The notes beneath the pieces were generated by a model. The model saw nothing but the letters and a program-made list of their open reading frames with translations, did no database searches and was not told the origin of the DNA. Positions 1-13,227 of a DNA stretch of 64,000 nt are shown here, piece by piece. This DNA is from Deinandra increscens subsp. villosa (taxonomy: Eukaryota; Streptophyta; Magnoliopsida; Asterales; Asteraceae): the NCBI GenBank assembly GCA_039602395.1, contig JBCNJP010000003.1, forward strand, positions 31,833,392-31,897,391, given 5' to 3'. Each line of letters begins with the position of its first letter. Positions within the stretch are counted from its first letter, which is position 1. Position numbers and translations under genes: made by a program.

Positions 1-150
1 TTTTGTGAAAATTGCCTAAGATTGTGTAGCCAGCGAAACTAACGGGCGAAACTATAGTGTCGCCCGGTAGCTAGCTAAACTGACTGACCTGCACAAGCTC
101 AGGGACAGTTTTGCTTGGCCAGCGAAACTGCCAGCGAAACTAGCCCCTGA

Positions 151-158
151 TATAAATA
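151..158 (+). promoter_or_regulatory. Putative LTR TATA box
   Basis: TATAAATA lies about 385 bp into the LTR (counting the 234 missing bases), followed by a pyrimidine-containing stretch with an AAACCCTAG motif. The same site occurs at 8195-8202 in the 3' LTR. Placing the U3/R boundary just downstream is inference. Confidence 0.5.
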
Positions 159-659
159 ATCTTAATAAACCCTAGTTCTCCTATTTGCCTCATTTACACC
201 ACAAACACACACATTCTTCTCTGGAAATCTGGTCAGCCAAAAACCAACAAGAGAAACCAAGATCTCAGCCCCAAGGCAACATCCATTCGATTCCCTGATC
301 GAATCGTGAGTCCCAAAACCTTCCTTTATGCCATTTTTATGTGTTTTCTATGCATTTCTTCATAAAGCATGCTTGAACCTTCATGATATCATTAGATCTT
401 CAGTAGGAATGCTTAGGAATGCTAGATCTACCATAAAGTTGACAACTTTACGTGTAAAACTGATCCATGATAAAGATTTATGCTATTTTAGTCATTTTAG
501 GGTTTTATATGTATTTTGGGTGATTTGATGATAAAATGCATGTTTAAGGTGTTAAAGCTTACTGATTTATGTTGGTAAATGCCTATGTATGCTAAACAAT
601 GAATTGCATGTAAAATGGAAGCTGTTAGGTTGATTTTTAGGCTGATCCGTATGTTTTTC

Positions 660-975
660 GCGACCAGCGAAACTGTGGTGTTCTCTGGGCGAAATTATCC
701 AGCGAAACTATGTATATCTTCAACCAGCGACACTATGCAGCGAAACTGCAGTGTCGCCGGGTAAACCAACCAGACCAGCTCGAGCGAATCTACCGAGCGA
801 AATTCCCTGAACGAAAGTTCAAACCAGTTTCGGGCGAAACTAGGCTAGCGAAACTGTGCCAACAGTTTCGAGCGAAACTAGCCTAGCGAAACTGTGTCAT
901 CGGGTAATGCCTAGCGAAAGTGCTGCCCGTGCACACAGCGAAACTGACTAGCGAAACTGCTAGCGAAACTGAGAC
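660..975 (+). repeat. Clustered AGCGAAACT motifs in the LTR
   Basis: About 15 copies of AGCGAAACT or one-base variants occur in both orientations within roughly 315 bp. Smaller groups lie at 30-65 and 115-150. Spacing is irregular, so this is not a simple tandem repeat. The copy at 8704-9019 is essentially identical. Inverted pairs such as CAGTTTCG/GCGAAACT could form stems in the transcript. Confidence 0.8.
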
Positions 976-2364
976 CAGAATCTAAACTTGTACAATTTGC
1001 TTGAATGTTATGCCATGACTTACATGATTATGCCATGACGATACATGCTTTGATTTCTGATATATATGATCCCTTGTTTATGATCAACCATTGGTGCCGT
1101 GTGTCTGTATGTCGAGTCATAGTTCCAACGTGCTATGTTATGGGCCATAGTGACGTTAAGTAAAGATTAGACACAAAACTAATACTTAAGACCTAAACGT
1201 GTTCATAGGTCTTCGATAAGCAATACTTGGATTATTAAGCAAGTGTAGCAGTGCAACCAAAGGTGAGTGTCACTAACCCGATTACCGTGAACCCGTTTGG
1301 GTCACACCGAATAACCAAAAGTAAAATAATGCTGACAAACTCGAGAGTGCGAGGCACCTCCCTGACAAACTTGGAAACTAGGAGTGCTCGGCACCCACTT
1401 GATGAACTTGAAGTGCTTTATGGGAAGCACTTGCGAATTACCAAAACAACGATTTCTAAAACAAAACTGAAAACACTTTTGAGATTCATGAGAATCTGGT
1501 AAACCGTTTTAATATGGCTAGCGTAGGTTAAAGTCTAAACCACATGATATCACATGATTTCTAAGGATGCCTTGAAAACTTAAAAGTCCTCAACTAATTG
1601 TACCATTAATTGTAAAGCGAGGGGATGTTGGGTAGATCTACTGGAGTTTGACAAACTCCGCCCCGTGGCACGGGAGTGCACGGAGGTATAATATCAGCCT
1701 ATTTGACCGTGATCCCGAGAGGACACGGGGGAGGCAAAACCGCGATGACGTAGGTCCGCAGTACTAGATGGCACGGCCACTACAATAAATTATAGTCAGC
1801 TTTGGTGCAAACTTCCTTAGTGCATGGAACAACGGATTAGCTACCCGCGATATCGGTTGAGCACTTTAACTTTACAGAACTAGTTCATACCCGATGACGT
1901 AGGTCACGGACAATTCCTTTATAAACTAAGACATAACATTTAGCGTTGTTTTTCACAAATGAATACTATGTAAGTATACCTTGATACGAATTATGATTAT
2001 GAGACCGGGCCAATGCATGACAAGCCCACTGTGAACTCACCAACCGTTAGGTTGACACTTGCGTGGTTTAAACTTTTGCAGATCGCTGAAGAGTATCCGG
2101 AGCGGGTTGGCATGGCACGTGAAGACTTTTATTTTAATTAAACTTAATTGGGGATTTTAAACAAAGAATTTGTAAAGCACGTGGTTAGTGCTAAAGACAA
2201 TATTTTATTCCGCTGCGTTTGTATTTGAGACTTTACTTTATAACTGATTTTTGAACTAACTCTGATTCTTTTAGTATTTGTAACTAATGGTTGTGGATCC
2301 TGGTCTAGCCGCACCCCTTTAACGGTATAAACTTCGTTAGTGGTTATTTGGGGGTGTGACAGAT

Positions 2365-2382
2365 TGGTATCAGAGCCATAAG
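2365..2382 (+). other. Primer binding site, initiator Met-tRNA type
   Basis: TGGTATCAGAGCCATAAG begins 3 bases after the 5' LTR end. TGGTATCAGAGC is the classic plant Met-tRNA primer site for minus-strand DNA synthesis. Confidence 0.93.
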
Positions 2383-2915
2383 TTGCAGAGAACTGGAATC
2401 ATTTTGAAAACGATTTGGAAACTGCAACTTGAAAACCTTAGTTACAAACGAATAAATAAATTCCCAAAAACAAAATTTTTACGTGCCAACCTGGGATACT
2501 CGCTCTGCTGTGTAAGTAAAAGCTTAGTACGTACATAAATATATATATATATAAATATATATATAGACCGTGTCTAGGAAGTCTAACGGAAAACCTTAGG
2601 AAAATTTTCACACACGAATACGAAACGCGAACGCGAATGCGCGCACTACTTCGGGGGAAAGCGACAACGAAACGATGCTACACGCTACGTCCTGATTTCT
2701 ACTACGATGGCTACGCCGACGGTGACTTTTATGGGGAAGCCGACTTTCGACGATAGCTACTTACGACCTACGACGTTCCTCGACGACGCCTCGATTTTGC
2801 ACAAAATTTTCTGGACTAATAGTGGGATAACGGGAAAATGGTTAATATACATATTATGGGATATGTATAAAGTATAATTGTGACTGAACACTGGCTACTT
2901 TAACTGTTCAGCAAG
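2383..2915 (+). other. Untranslated leader of the Tekay-type element
   Basis: This lies between the primer site and the Gag start. No ORF is supported. It contains a short (TA)-rich tract at about 2537-2567 and CG-rich sequence with many 'acga' words at 2620-2810. Packaging or dimerisation signals would be expected here, but none can be identified by eye. Confidence 0.6.
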
Positions 2916-5900
2916 ATGTCTGGAAGGGGACACGGAAGGAACAACATCAACATGACGCCTGCGCAATTGCAAGCCATGATCAACGAACACGTGCAAGCCG
3001 CGGTGGCAGCCGTCCAAGCTGCATACGCCGCACAGGGTAACTATTATGCCGGCTAAGGCACAAAACGAATTATATTTGACCTGTCTAAATTTGAAACCCG
3101 AACTATTTATGCATCAGGAAACCACCACTGTACGTTCAAGTCCTTCATGGACTGCAAGCCACTAACATTCTCCGGCGAAGAAGGAGCGGTAGGACTCCTC
3201 CGGTGGATCGAGAAGTCTGAAAAGGTTTTCTCCATGTGTAACTGCCCGGCTGAAAGCAAGGTGAAGTTTGCTACCGGTACCTTTGAAGGAGCTGCTCTCT
3301 CCTGGTGGAACGCTGAGATTTAGATGATTGGGATCGACGCGGCTAACAACATGCAATGGGAAGCATTTAAGGAACTGATTATGGATGAGTATTGTCCTCG
3401 CGACCAAGTGAAGAAGCTAGAGGGCGAATTCTTGACTCTGAAGATGGTTGGGTCTGAAATCGAACAGTATACTGCGCGTTACCACGAGTACGCGGTCTTA
3501 TGCCCCACAATGGTTGATGCTGAGTTCAAATGCATTGAGCGTTATCTGGAAGGCCTCGCGCCTCAAATCAAGAGTTTGGTGACCGCCAGCAACCCCGCAA
3601 CCGTGCAGCAAGCCATCCGTTTGGCTCACAAACTTACTGATCAGGAGGTTGAGAAGGGTACACTTCCTGCAAAGGCCACTGAGAAGACTGCCTTAAGTGG
3701 CAAAAGAAAAGCTGATGATGAAGCTCCTGAGAACTCAATGAACAATCAGAGTGTTGGAAACAGCACTGGGAGGTCTTTCAACTCCCAAAGCCAAAGCAAG
3801 AGGTCTGGAAACAACAGTGGTAACTACCGCCAGGGTGGCAATGGTCAAAGCAACTACAGGGGTAACCTGCCTCTATGCAATAAATGCGGAAAACATCATG
3901 CTGGTAATTGTAGGAAGAATTTGAGCTGCGAAAGGTGTGGCAAGGGAGGCCACGAAGCAAAAGACTGTTGGGCAACTCTACCTGAGCAACAAAACCGCCC
4001 CAGGAGGAACAACAACAATCATGGAAACAACAACTATGGGAACAATCGGGGCAATGGGAACAACAACGGTCAGAACCAGAACAACAACAATGGGGGAGCC
4101 CGTGGCTGCTTTGAGTGTGGTGCTCAAGGTCACATTAAAAGGGACTGCCCTCAGCTGAGAAGACAAGGGAACGGTAATCAGGGAAATAACGGTGGGAATG
4201 GTAACGGTGTAGGTAATGGCAATGGGAATGGCAATGGGAATGGCAACGGGAATGGTGGAAATGGTAGAGGTCGAGCTTTCGTCATGGGTCAGGGTGAAGC
4301 TCGCAATGATGCCAACGTGATTAACGGTAAATTCATCCTTAATGGTTTCTTTGCTACTGTATTATTTGATTCTGGTGCTGAAAGAAGCTTTATTTCTACA
4401 AAATTTGCTAAATTGATTAATGCTAAACCTATCGCCCTAGACGCTAAGTATGTGGTAGAGCTAGCAAATGGTAAACTTCATGATACGACTCAGATAGTTA
4501 AGGACTGTAAGTTAGAACTAGCTGGCCATACATTAGGAATGCACCTTATGCCTTTCCCGATTGGTAGTTTTGATGTTATAGTAGGAATGAATTGGTTATC
4601 CGAGAACCGCGCTGAAATCTTATGTAAAGAAAAAGTGGTTCGTATCCCACTCGAAGACGGTAAAGTGTTAACGGTTCAAGGTGAAAAAGGTGGAACGGTA
4701 ACTGGTATTATTTCGTTCCTCAAAGCTCAAAAGTGCCTACGTAAAGGTCACTTCGCGATTCTTGCAAACGTCACCGATTCGACACTTCCCGAGCGTAGAA
4801 TTGACGACTACCCGATAGTCCGCGACTTCCAGGATGTATTTCCTGAAGATCTGCCTGGTTTGCCTCCATTTCGGCAAGTAGAGTTTGGAATCGACTTAGT
4901 TCCTGGAGCGTCTCCGATTGCACGCGCACCTTACCGTTTGGCGGTAAGCGAACTCAACGAACTCTCCGCGCAACTTCAAGAGCTACTCGACAAGGGATTC
5001 ATTCGTCCAAGTTCGTCTCCGTGGGGAGCACCAGTATTGTTTGTCAAGAAGAAGGATGGAACGTTCCGAATGTGTATTGACTACCGAGAGCTTAACAAGG
5101 TTACAATTAAGAATCGATATCCGCTTCCTCGAATCGACGATCTCTTCGACCAACTGCAAGGTTCGAGCTACTTCTCAAAGATTGATCTGCGGTCTGGATA
5201 TCACCAGCTTCGCGTTCGAGATGAGGATGTCCCCAAGACTGCTTTCAGAACTCGGTATGGTCACTACGAGTTTCTAGTTATGCCGTTTGGGCTGACTAAT
5301 GCACCTGCCGTATTTATGGATCTGATGAATCGAGTGTGCAAGCCGTACCTCGATAAGTTTGTAATCGTTTTCATTGATGATATTTTGATCTACTCGAAGA
5401 CAAAGGAAGAACACGAGGAGCACCTGCGACTTATCTTGGAATTGCTCCGCAAGGAACAGCTTTATGCTAAGTTTTCAAAATGCGATTTTTGGATTCGCGA
5501 AGTCCAGTTTCTTGGACACATTGTCGACCAGAATGGAATTCATGTCGACCCAGCAAAAGTGGAAGCTATCAAGAATTGGCCTACCCCAAGAGCGCCGACC
5601 GAAATCCGACAATTTTTGGGACTTGCCGGATATTATCGAAGATTCATCAAGGGTTTCTCGCAGTTGGCTCAACCCTTAACAGCTTTAACGCACAAAGGAG
5701 TGCAATACAGATGGGGTGAAAAAGAAGAACGCGCGTTTCAAACGCTTAAAGACATGTTGTGTTCAGCTCCAATTCTCGCGCTACCCGATGGGATTGACGA
5801 CTTTGTGGTCTATTGCGATGCATCTATTCAAGGACTTGGTTGCGTGTTGATGCAACGAGATAAAGTGATTGCCTATGGATCCAGGCAACTGAAGGATACT

Positions 5901-7661
5901 GAAAAGAATTATACAACGCATGATTTGGAACTGGGAGCCGTTATTCATGCACTCAAGATTTGGAGACACTACCTCTACGGAACAAAGTGCACAATATTTA
6001 CCGATCACAAAAGCTTACAGCACATCTTTAATCAGAAAGATCTCAACATGCGACAACGACGGTGGGTCGAGCTACTGAACGATTATGACTTAGCAATTAA
6101 ATATCACCCGGGAAAAGCCAATGTTGTGGCTGATGCATTAAGTCGGAAAGAGTACGAAAAGCCTCGACGGGTACGAGCGCTGCAACTTACCATCCACGCG
6201 GGATTGCCGGATCGGATCCGCGATGCCCAACAAGAAGCTTTAAAGGAAGAAAACTTCGCAGCTGAAGCACTGCGAGGGGTAGATGGTAATTCTGAAGTTA
6301 AGTTCGACGGACTCAGGTATTATAATGACAGAATTTGGGTTCCTCTACTTGGTAATCTTCGTGAGCTCGTGATGGACGAGGCTCACAAGTCAAGATATTC
6401 GGTGCACCCTGGATCGGATAAGATGTACCAAGATTTGAAGAGTTTGTATTGGTGGCCGAATATGAAAGCCGACATCGCGCGATATGTGGCTAAGTGATTA
6501 ACGTGTTCAAGAGTCAAGATCGAGTACCAAAAGCCTTCTGGATTATTACAGCAGCCAAAAATCCCAGAATGGAAGTGGGAGGATATTTCAATGGATTTTG
6601 TAACGGGATTACCTCACCGATCGAATCGACCGGATGCGATTTGGGTTATCATTGATCGGTTAACCAAATCTGCACACTTCATCCCAATGAAAGAAACTGA
6701 CAATATGGATAAGTTAACAAAGCTGTACATTGACCGAATTGTGGCACGACATGGAGTGCCTAAGACTATTATCTCCGATAGAGATCCTCGATTTACTTCA
6801 CGACTATGGCAATCTATGCAAGAAGCATTGGGAACCAGATTGGATATGAGTACAGCCTATCACCCGCAGACCGACGGTCAGACGGAACGAACTATTCAGA
6901 CTTTAGAAGACATGCTCCGAGCTTGCGTTCTCGACTTTGGCAAAGACTGGGAGGCTCACCTTCCGTTGGTAGAGTTCTCCTACAACAACAGTTATCATTC
7001 AAGTATCGGTGCTGCGCCTTTTGAAGCTCTTTACGGCAGAAAATGCAGATCGCCCGTGTGTTGGGCTGAAACGGGTGAGAAAGGACTCACTGGGCCGGAA
7101 ATTATTCACGATACCACAGAACGAATTATACAAATCAGAAAACGGATAGCCGCAGCACGTGACAGACAAAAGAGCTATGCCGACAAAAGCCGTAAACCCT
7201 TGAAGTTCGCGGTAGGCGACAAGGTGCTATTGAAGGTATCTCCCTGGAAGGGAGTGATACGCTTCGGAAAGCGTGGAAAGCTGAATCCTCGCTATATCGG
7301 TCCTTTTGAAATTATCGGGGAAATAGGCCCGGTGGCCTATCGTTTACAACTCCCTGCCGAACTCGATGGAGTTCACAACGTGTTTCACGTCTCAAACTTA
7401 AAGAAATGTCTGGCTGAAGACACTGAAACAATTCCTTTGGAGGAATTGGAAATTGATGAACATCTAAGATTTATCGAGCAACCGGTAGAAATCATGGGAC
7501 GCGAGGAGAAAGCCCTCAAACGTAGCAAGATTCCGATCGTCAAGGTGCGATGGAACTCAAAACGTGGACCAGAATATACTTGGGAACAAGAGGATCAGAT
7601 GAAGAAAAAGTATCCTCACTTGTTCGAACAAACGTCCACGGAAACTCAAGGTATAATTTAA
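2916..7661 (+). pseudogene. gag-pol of the Tekay-type chromovirus, three nonsense codons
   Basis: A single frame of 1582 codons from ATG 2916 is interrupted only by TAA 3054-3056, TAG 3321-3323 and TGA 6495-6497; no frameshift is seen. Gag covers about 2916-4300, with three CCHC knuckles (the first is CNKCGKHHAGNC) in an Asn/Gly-rich linker containing a (GN)n run. The protease shows LFDSGA. RT shows FIDD at the catalytic site. RNase H shows YCDAS and TDHKS. Integrase has the zinc-binding region, then MDFVTGLP, SDRDPRF and the catalytic Glu in TDGQTERT. The C-terminal KVRWNSKRGPEYTWE motif is chromodomain-like, as in Tekay/Del elements. The TGA at 6495 falls on the first Cys of the CLTC half of the integrase zinc finger. 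The protein would normally process into capsid, protease and polymerase for retrotransposition in nucleus-bound particles. Confidence 0.93.
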
Positions 7662-7800
7662 TTTTGGGGACCAAAATTCTTGTAACAGGAGGAGGATGTG
7701 ACGACCCTAAAACTTTTGCTTTTTTCCCCAGCAACGACGACAGCTGATGCTGCGAACGCTACGACGCAAGAATAATTTTCGGGATGAAAATTCCAATTAC

Positions 7801-7810
7801 AAGGGGATGA
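7801..7810 (+). other. Polypurine tract before the 3' LTR
   Basis: AAGGGGATGA abuts the TGTGACATCC start of the 3' LTR. A second purine run, AGGAGGAGGATG followed by TGACG at about 7688, resembles it and sits about 110 bp upstream. Confidence 0.75.
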
Positions 7811-10405
7811 TGTGACATCCGAGAATTTCAAGGTTTACTTCCGTTAGACAATTCCGTTAGTTACGTTATAAGTGTTAACTTAGTAACTAATGCATAACTA
7901 GGCCGAATACGTCCACGTCCTTTGGTTGATCACCGAACCCGTCCATATGTGTTATGTGTTTGTTTATTTATTGTCATTATGTGCAATGTGATTTAAATAC
8001 ATGATTTAATATTATGAATAGCATGACGAATTGTAAATCCTTGATTTTGTGAAAATTGCCTAAGATTGTGTAGCCAGCGAAACTAACGGGCGAAACTAAA
8101 GTGTCGCCCGGTAGCTAGCTAAACTGACTGACCTGCACAAGCTCAGGGACAGTTTCGCTTGGCCAGCGAAACTGCCAGCGAAACTAGCCCCTGATATAAA
8201 TAATCTTAATAAACCCTAGTTCTCCAATTTGCCTCTTTTACACCACAAACACACACATTCTTCTCTGGAAATCTGGTCAGCCGAAAACCAACAAGAGAAA
8301 CCAAGATCTCAGCCCCAAGGCAACATCCATTCGATTCCCTGATCGAATCGTGAGTCCCAAAACCTTCCTTTATGCCATTTTTATGTGTTTTCTATGCATT
8401 TCTTCATAAAGCATGCTTGAACCTTCATGATATCATTAGATCTTCGGTAGGAATGCTTAGGAATGCTAGATCTACCATAAAGTTGACAACTTTACGTGTA
8501 AAACTGATCCATGATAAAGATTTATGCTATTTTAGTCATTTTAGGGTTTTATATGTATTTTGGGTGATTTGATGATAAAATGCATGTTTAAGGTGTTAAA
8601 GCTTACTGATTTATGTTGGCAAATGCCTATGTATGCTAAACAATGAATTGCATGTAAAATGGAAGCTGTTAGGTTGATTTTTAGGCTGATCCGTATGTTT
8701 TTCGCGACCAGCGAAACTGTGGTGTTCTCTGGGCGAAATTATCCAGCGAAACTATGTATATCTTCAACCAGCGACACTATGCAGCGAAACTGCAGTGTCG
8801 CCGGGTAAACCAACCAGACCAGCTCGAGCGAATCTACCGAGCGAAATTCCCTGAACGAAAGTTCAAACCAGTTTCGGGCGAAACTAGGCTAGCGAAACTG
8901 TGCCAACAGTTTCGAGCGAAACTAGCCTAGCGAAACTGTGTCATCGGGTAATGCCTAGCGAAAGTGCTGCCCGTGCACACAGCGAAACTGACTAGCGAAA
9001 CTGCTAGCGAAACTGAGACCAGAATCTAAACTTGTACAATTTGCTTGAATGTTATGCCATGACTTACATGATTATGCCATGACGATACATGCTTTGATTT
9101 CTGATATATATGAACCCTTGTTTATGATCAACCATTGGTGTCGTGTGTCTGTATGTCGAGTCATAGTTCCAACGTGCTATGTTATGGGCCATAGTGACGT
9201 TAAGTAAAGATTAGACACAAAACTAATACTTAAGACCTAAACGTGTTCATAGGTCTTCGATAAGCAATACTTGGATTATTAAGCAAGTGTAGCAGTGCAA
9301 CCAAAGGTGAGTGTCACTAACCCGATTACCGTGAACCCGTTTGGGTCACACCGAATAACCAAAAGTAAAACAATGCTGACAAACTCGAGAGTGCGAGGCA
9401 CCTCCCTGACAAACTTGGAAACTAGGAGTGCTCGGCACCCACTTGATGAACTTGAAGTGCTTTATGGGAAGCACTTGCGAATTACCAAAACAACGATTTC
9501 TAAAACAAAACTGAAAACACTTTTGAGATTCATGAGAATCTGGTAAACCGTTTTAATATGGCTAGCGTAGGTTAAAGTCTAAACCACATGATATCACATG
9601 ATTTCTAAGGATGCCTTTAAAACTTAAAAGTCCTCAACTAATTGTACCATTAATTGTAAAGCGAGGGGATGTTGGGTAGATCTACTGGAGTTTGACAAAC
9701 TCCGCCCCGTGGCACGGGAGTGCACGGAGGTACAATATCAGCCTATTTGACCGTGATCCCGAGAGGACACGGGGGAGGCAAAACCGCGATGACGTAGGTC
9801 CGCAGTACTAGATGGCACGGCCACTACAATAAATTATAGTCAGCTTTGGTGCAAACTTCCTTAGTGCATGGAACAACGGATTAGCTACCCGCGATATCGG
9901 TTGAGCACTTTAACTTTACAGAACTAGTTCATACCCGATGACGTAGGTCACGGACAATTCCTTTATAAACTAAGACATAACATTTAGCATTGTTTTTCAC
10001 AAACGAATACTATGTAAGTATACCTTGATACGAATTATGATTATGAGACCGGGCCAATGCATGACAAGCCCACTGTGAACTCACCAACCGTTAGGTTGAC
10101 ACTTGCGTGGTTTAAACTTTTGCAGATCGCTGAAGAGTATCCGGAGCGGGTTGGCATGGCACGTGAAGACTTTTATTTTAATTAAACTTAATTGGGGATT
10201 TTAAACAAAGAATTTGTAAAGCACGTGGTTAGTGCTAAAGACAATATTTTATTCCGCTGCGTTTGTATTTGAGACTTTACTTTATAACTGATTTTTGAAC
10301 TAACTCTGATTCTTTTAGTATTTGTAACTAATGGTTGTGGATCCTGGTCTAACCGCACCCCTTTAACGGTATAAACTCCGTTAGTGGTTATTTGGGGGTG
10401 TGACA
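7811..10405 (+). repeat. 3' LTR of the Tekay-type element (2595 bp)
   Basis: It starts TGTGACATCC and ends GTGTGACA, the standard TG...CA termini. The LTR is long for the family. The sequence after 8044 is nearly identical to 1-2361. The TATA box copy is at 8195-8202 and the motif cluster at 8704-9019. No gene is supported. Confidence 0.96.
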
Positions 10406-13227
10406 AAGAAAAAGAGAAACTGTTAGAGGTGCTGAAAGAGCACAAGCAGGCGATCGCGTGGAAAATCATGGATATAAAGGGCATCAACCCTTCATTTTGC
10501 ACGCACAAGATCTTAATGGAAGAAGAATACAAGCCTGTTGTGCAACGCCAAAGAAGGCTAAACCCAAAGATGCAAGATGTAGTGAAAAAGGAGGTGCTGA
10601 AACATTTGGAAGCTGGTTTGATCTATCCCATCTCCGATTCGCCATGGGTTAGTCCTGTGCAAGTCGTGCCCAAGAAAGGGGGCATGACAGTGGTGGTGAA
10701 TGAAAAGTATGAACTTATTCCTACGAGAACGGTCACGGGGTGGCGAGTTTGCATCGACTATCGCAAACTCAATGACGCTACACGTAAAGATCACTTCCCC
10801 TTGCCGTTCATTGATCAAATGTTGGAGCGTCTGGCCGGTCATATCTACTATTGTTTTCTAGACGGCTTCTCTGGTTATTTCCAGATGCCCATATCACCGG
10901 AGGATCAGGAAAAAACTACTTTTACATGCCCTTATGGCACGTTTGCATATCGACGTATGCCGTTTGGGTTATGTAATGCTCCAGCCACCTTTCAAAGATT
11001 CATGGTGGCGATTTTTCATGATATGATCGAGGACTCCATGGAGGTGTTCATGGATGATTTCTCAGTTTTCGGGAGTTCCTTTGATCAATGCTTAAATAAT
11101 CTGAAACGCATGTTGGCACGATGTGAAGAGACTAACTTGGTTCTCAACTGGGAGAAATGCCACTTTATGGTGAAAGAAGGAATTGTGCTAGGGCACAAAA
11201 TCTCACAAGCAGGTCTTGAGGTTGATCGTGCTAAAGTGGAAACTATCTCCAAACTCCCTCCACCAAATTCTGTGAGAGCTATCAGGAGTTTTCTTGGTCA
11301 TGCGGGTTTCTAACGTCGATTCATCAAAGATTTCTCAAAAATTGCCCATCCAATGACCCAACTCCTAGAGAAGGATATTCCGTTCAAATTCACCGACGAA
11401 TGCCTTATCGCGTTCAATCTGTTAAAAGAAAAGTTGGTGAACGCCCCCATCATGGTTGCTCCTGATTGGACACAACCATTTGAGCTTATGTGTGATGCCA
11501 GTGATTACGCAGTGGGGGAAGTCTTGGGGCAAAGAAAAGATAAACACTTTCATCCCATCTACTATGCCAGCAAGACAATGAACGACGCGCAAGAGAACTA
11601 CACCACGACTGAAAAGGAACTTTTAGCCGTAGTCTTTGCGTTTGACAAATTCCGATCCTACCTTGTCTTATCCAAGACCACCGTCTATACGGATCATGCC
11701 GCTGTGAAACATCTCTTTAGTAAGCAGGATGCAAAGCCACGTCTCATTAGATGGATCCTGTTACTACAAGAGTTTGATATTGAAATCCGTGACAAAAAGG
11801 GGGCCGAAAATGTTGCGGCCGATCATCTCTCCCGTCTTGAAAATTCTGAGAGCATAGGAAACGAAGGGAAACCAATCAATGATCATTTTCCCCATGAATC
11901 CCTCGACTATGTGAAAGTTCGTGATGATGAAGGAAGCCCATGGTGTGGGGACTATGCAAACTATCTTTCAAACGGAGTTCTAGTCAAGGGGCTATCCTTC
12001 CAACAAAAGAAAAGATTTTTCACTGAGCTGAAGCACTATATATGGGAGGATCCTTACCTGTATAGGATCGGAGCCGATTCTGTTATTAGGAGGTGCGTGC
12101 ACGGGAAGGAGGCACGCCAAATTCTGAGGCATTGTCACGAGGGCCCGACAGGAGGACATTACGCAGCACTCTTCACCTTGAAAAAGGTGTTTGAGTCAGG
12201 ATTCTATTGGCCCACTATTTTAAGAGATTCATATGAGATGATCAGTAAATGTGACAACTGCCAACGTGCAGGAAATCTGTCTAGGCGTGATGAGATGCCC
12301 CAGACAGGCATTCAAGTTTGCGAGATCTTTGATGTTTGGGGTATTGACTTCATGGGACCGTTCCCATCATCTCGCGGGAACAAATACATTTTAGTGGCAG
12401 TGGAATACGTTTCAAAATGGGTCGAGGCACAAGCCTTACCCACAAACGATGCCAGAGTGGTCGTGAAGTTCCTGAAGAAACTCTTTGCCAGATTTGGAGT
12501 GCCCAAGGCACTAATCAGCGATCGAGGCACCCACTTTTGTAATGCACAGATGGAGAAAGCGTTACAACGTTATGGGGTCACCCATAGGTTAGCAACGCCA
12601 TATCACCCTCAGACGAGTGGGCAAGTTGAGGTCTCGAATCGTGGGATAAAGAGAATACTAGAAAGGACGGTGGGGAAGCATCGAAAGGACTGGTCAGACA
12701 AGTTGGATGACGCACTATGGGCCTTCCGTACGGCTTACAAGACACCTACCGGCACCACGCCGACTAGGTTGATTTATGGGAAGGCATGTCATCTGCCAGT
12801 GGAGATAGAGCATCGATCGTACTGGGCACTAAAGACTGTTAACATGGACTTAGATGAAGCAGGCAAGGAAAGGTTCTTCCAACTGCATGAGTTGGAAGAG
12901 TTGCGTGACTATGCCTACGGAAACTCAACAATCTACAAGGAGAGGACAAAGAGGATACACGATGGTCGTATAAAAGTGAAGGAGTTTCATGTGGGAGATC
13001 GGGTACTACTCTACAATTCGAGGTTGAAGTTGTTTCCGGGTAAACTGAGGTCGAGGTGGTCACGACCGTACACAGTTATTCAAGCATATCCATATGGTTC
13101 TGTCGAAATAAAGAACGACGAAGGAGAGACGTTCAAGGTCAATGGGCACAGATTAAAGCATTACCTTGGTGGTCCAGTTGACACTTATGGAGAGGAGGTG
13201 ATCTACCATGACGCCCCGAATACTTAA
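10406..13227 (+). pseudogene. Athila-type pol (RT, RNase H, integrase), one nonsense codon
   Basis: The frame enters from the Tekay insertion junction and is open to 13227 except for TAA at 11311-11313, where the family has Tyr in the motif HAGFYRRFIKDFSK. RT motifs include VCIDYRKLND, MPFGLCNAPATF and the catalytic FMDDFSVFG. RNase H carries MCDASDYAVG and YTDHAAVKHLF. Integrase has the HX4H...CDNCQ zinc finger, DFMGPFP, SDRGTHFCN, and the Glu in SGQVEVSNRGIK. The C-terminus ends shortly after VNGHRLKHYLGG. The FMDD box and the KYEL/RTVTGWRVCIDYR context fit Athila. Gag and protease lie beyond the insertion. There is no chromodomain. Confidence 0.93.

Larger units (their letters stand above)
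1..2361 (+). repeat. 5' LTR of the Tekay-type element (5' end cut by window)
   Basis: Matches 8045-10405 position for position. It ends in GTGTGACA directly before the primer site. No protein gene is supported here: the small ORFs at 328-528 and 1251-1502 recur in the other LTR and resemble nothing known. It holds a TATA box at 151-158 and a dense set of short AGCGAAACT motifs. Confidence 0.95.
1..10405 (+). mobile_element. Ty3/gypsy chromovirus, Tekay/Del type, nearly complete
   Basis: The element has long direct LTRs (5' LTR from the window edge to 2361, 3' LTR 7811-10405), a Met-tRNA primer site at 2365, one gag-pol frame and a polypurine tract before the 3' LTR. The two LTRs align with a constant offset of 8044 bp at both ends, so there is no net indel. 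I count about 16 substitutions over 2361 bp (roughly 0.7%), which implies a young insertion. The first 234 bp of the 5' LTR lie outside the window. The domain order (Gag, protease, RT, RNase H, integrase, chromodomain-like tail) and the tail motifs fit the Tekay/Del lineage. It is inserted in the Athila-type element that resumes at 10406. The possible target duplication beginning aagaa at 10406 cannot be confirmed from one side. Three stop codons make this copy non-autonomous. Confidence 0.93.

Noticed and set aside
660..975. CRISPR-like array of AGCGAAACT
   Set aside because: Units are 9 bases with irregular spacing and both orientations, in a plant LTR; there are no spacers of constant size.
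328..1502. Small ORFs 328-528 and 1251-1502 as genes
   Set aside because: They lie in the LTR, recur at 8372 and 9295, and resemble no known protein.
10384..10405. Start of the Athila ORF inside the Tekay LTR
   Set aside because: The frame continues into LTR sequence by chance; the element's own coding begins at the junction 10406.
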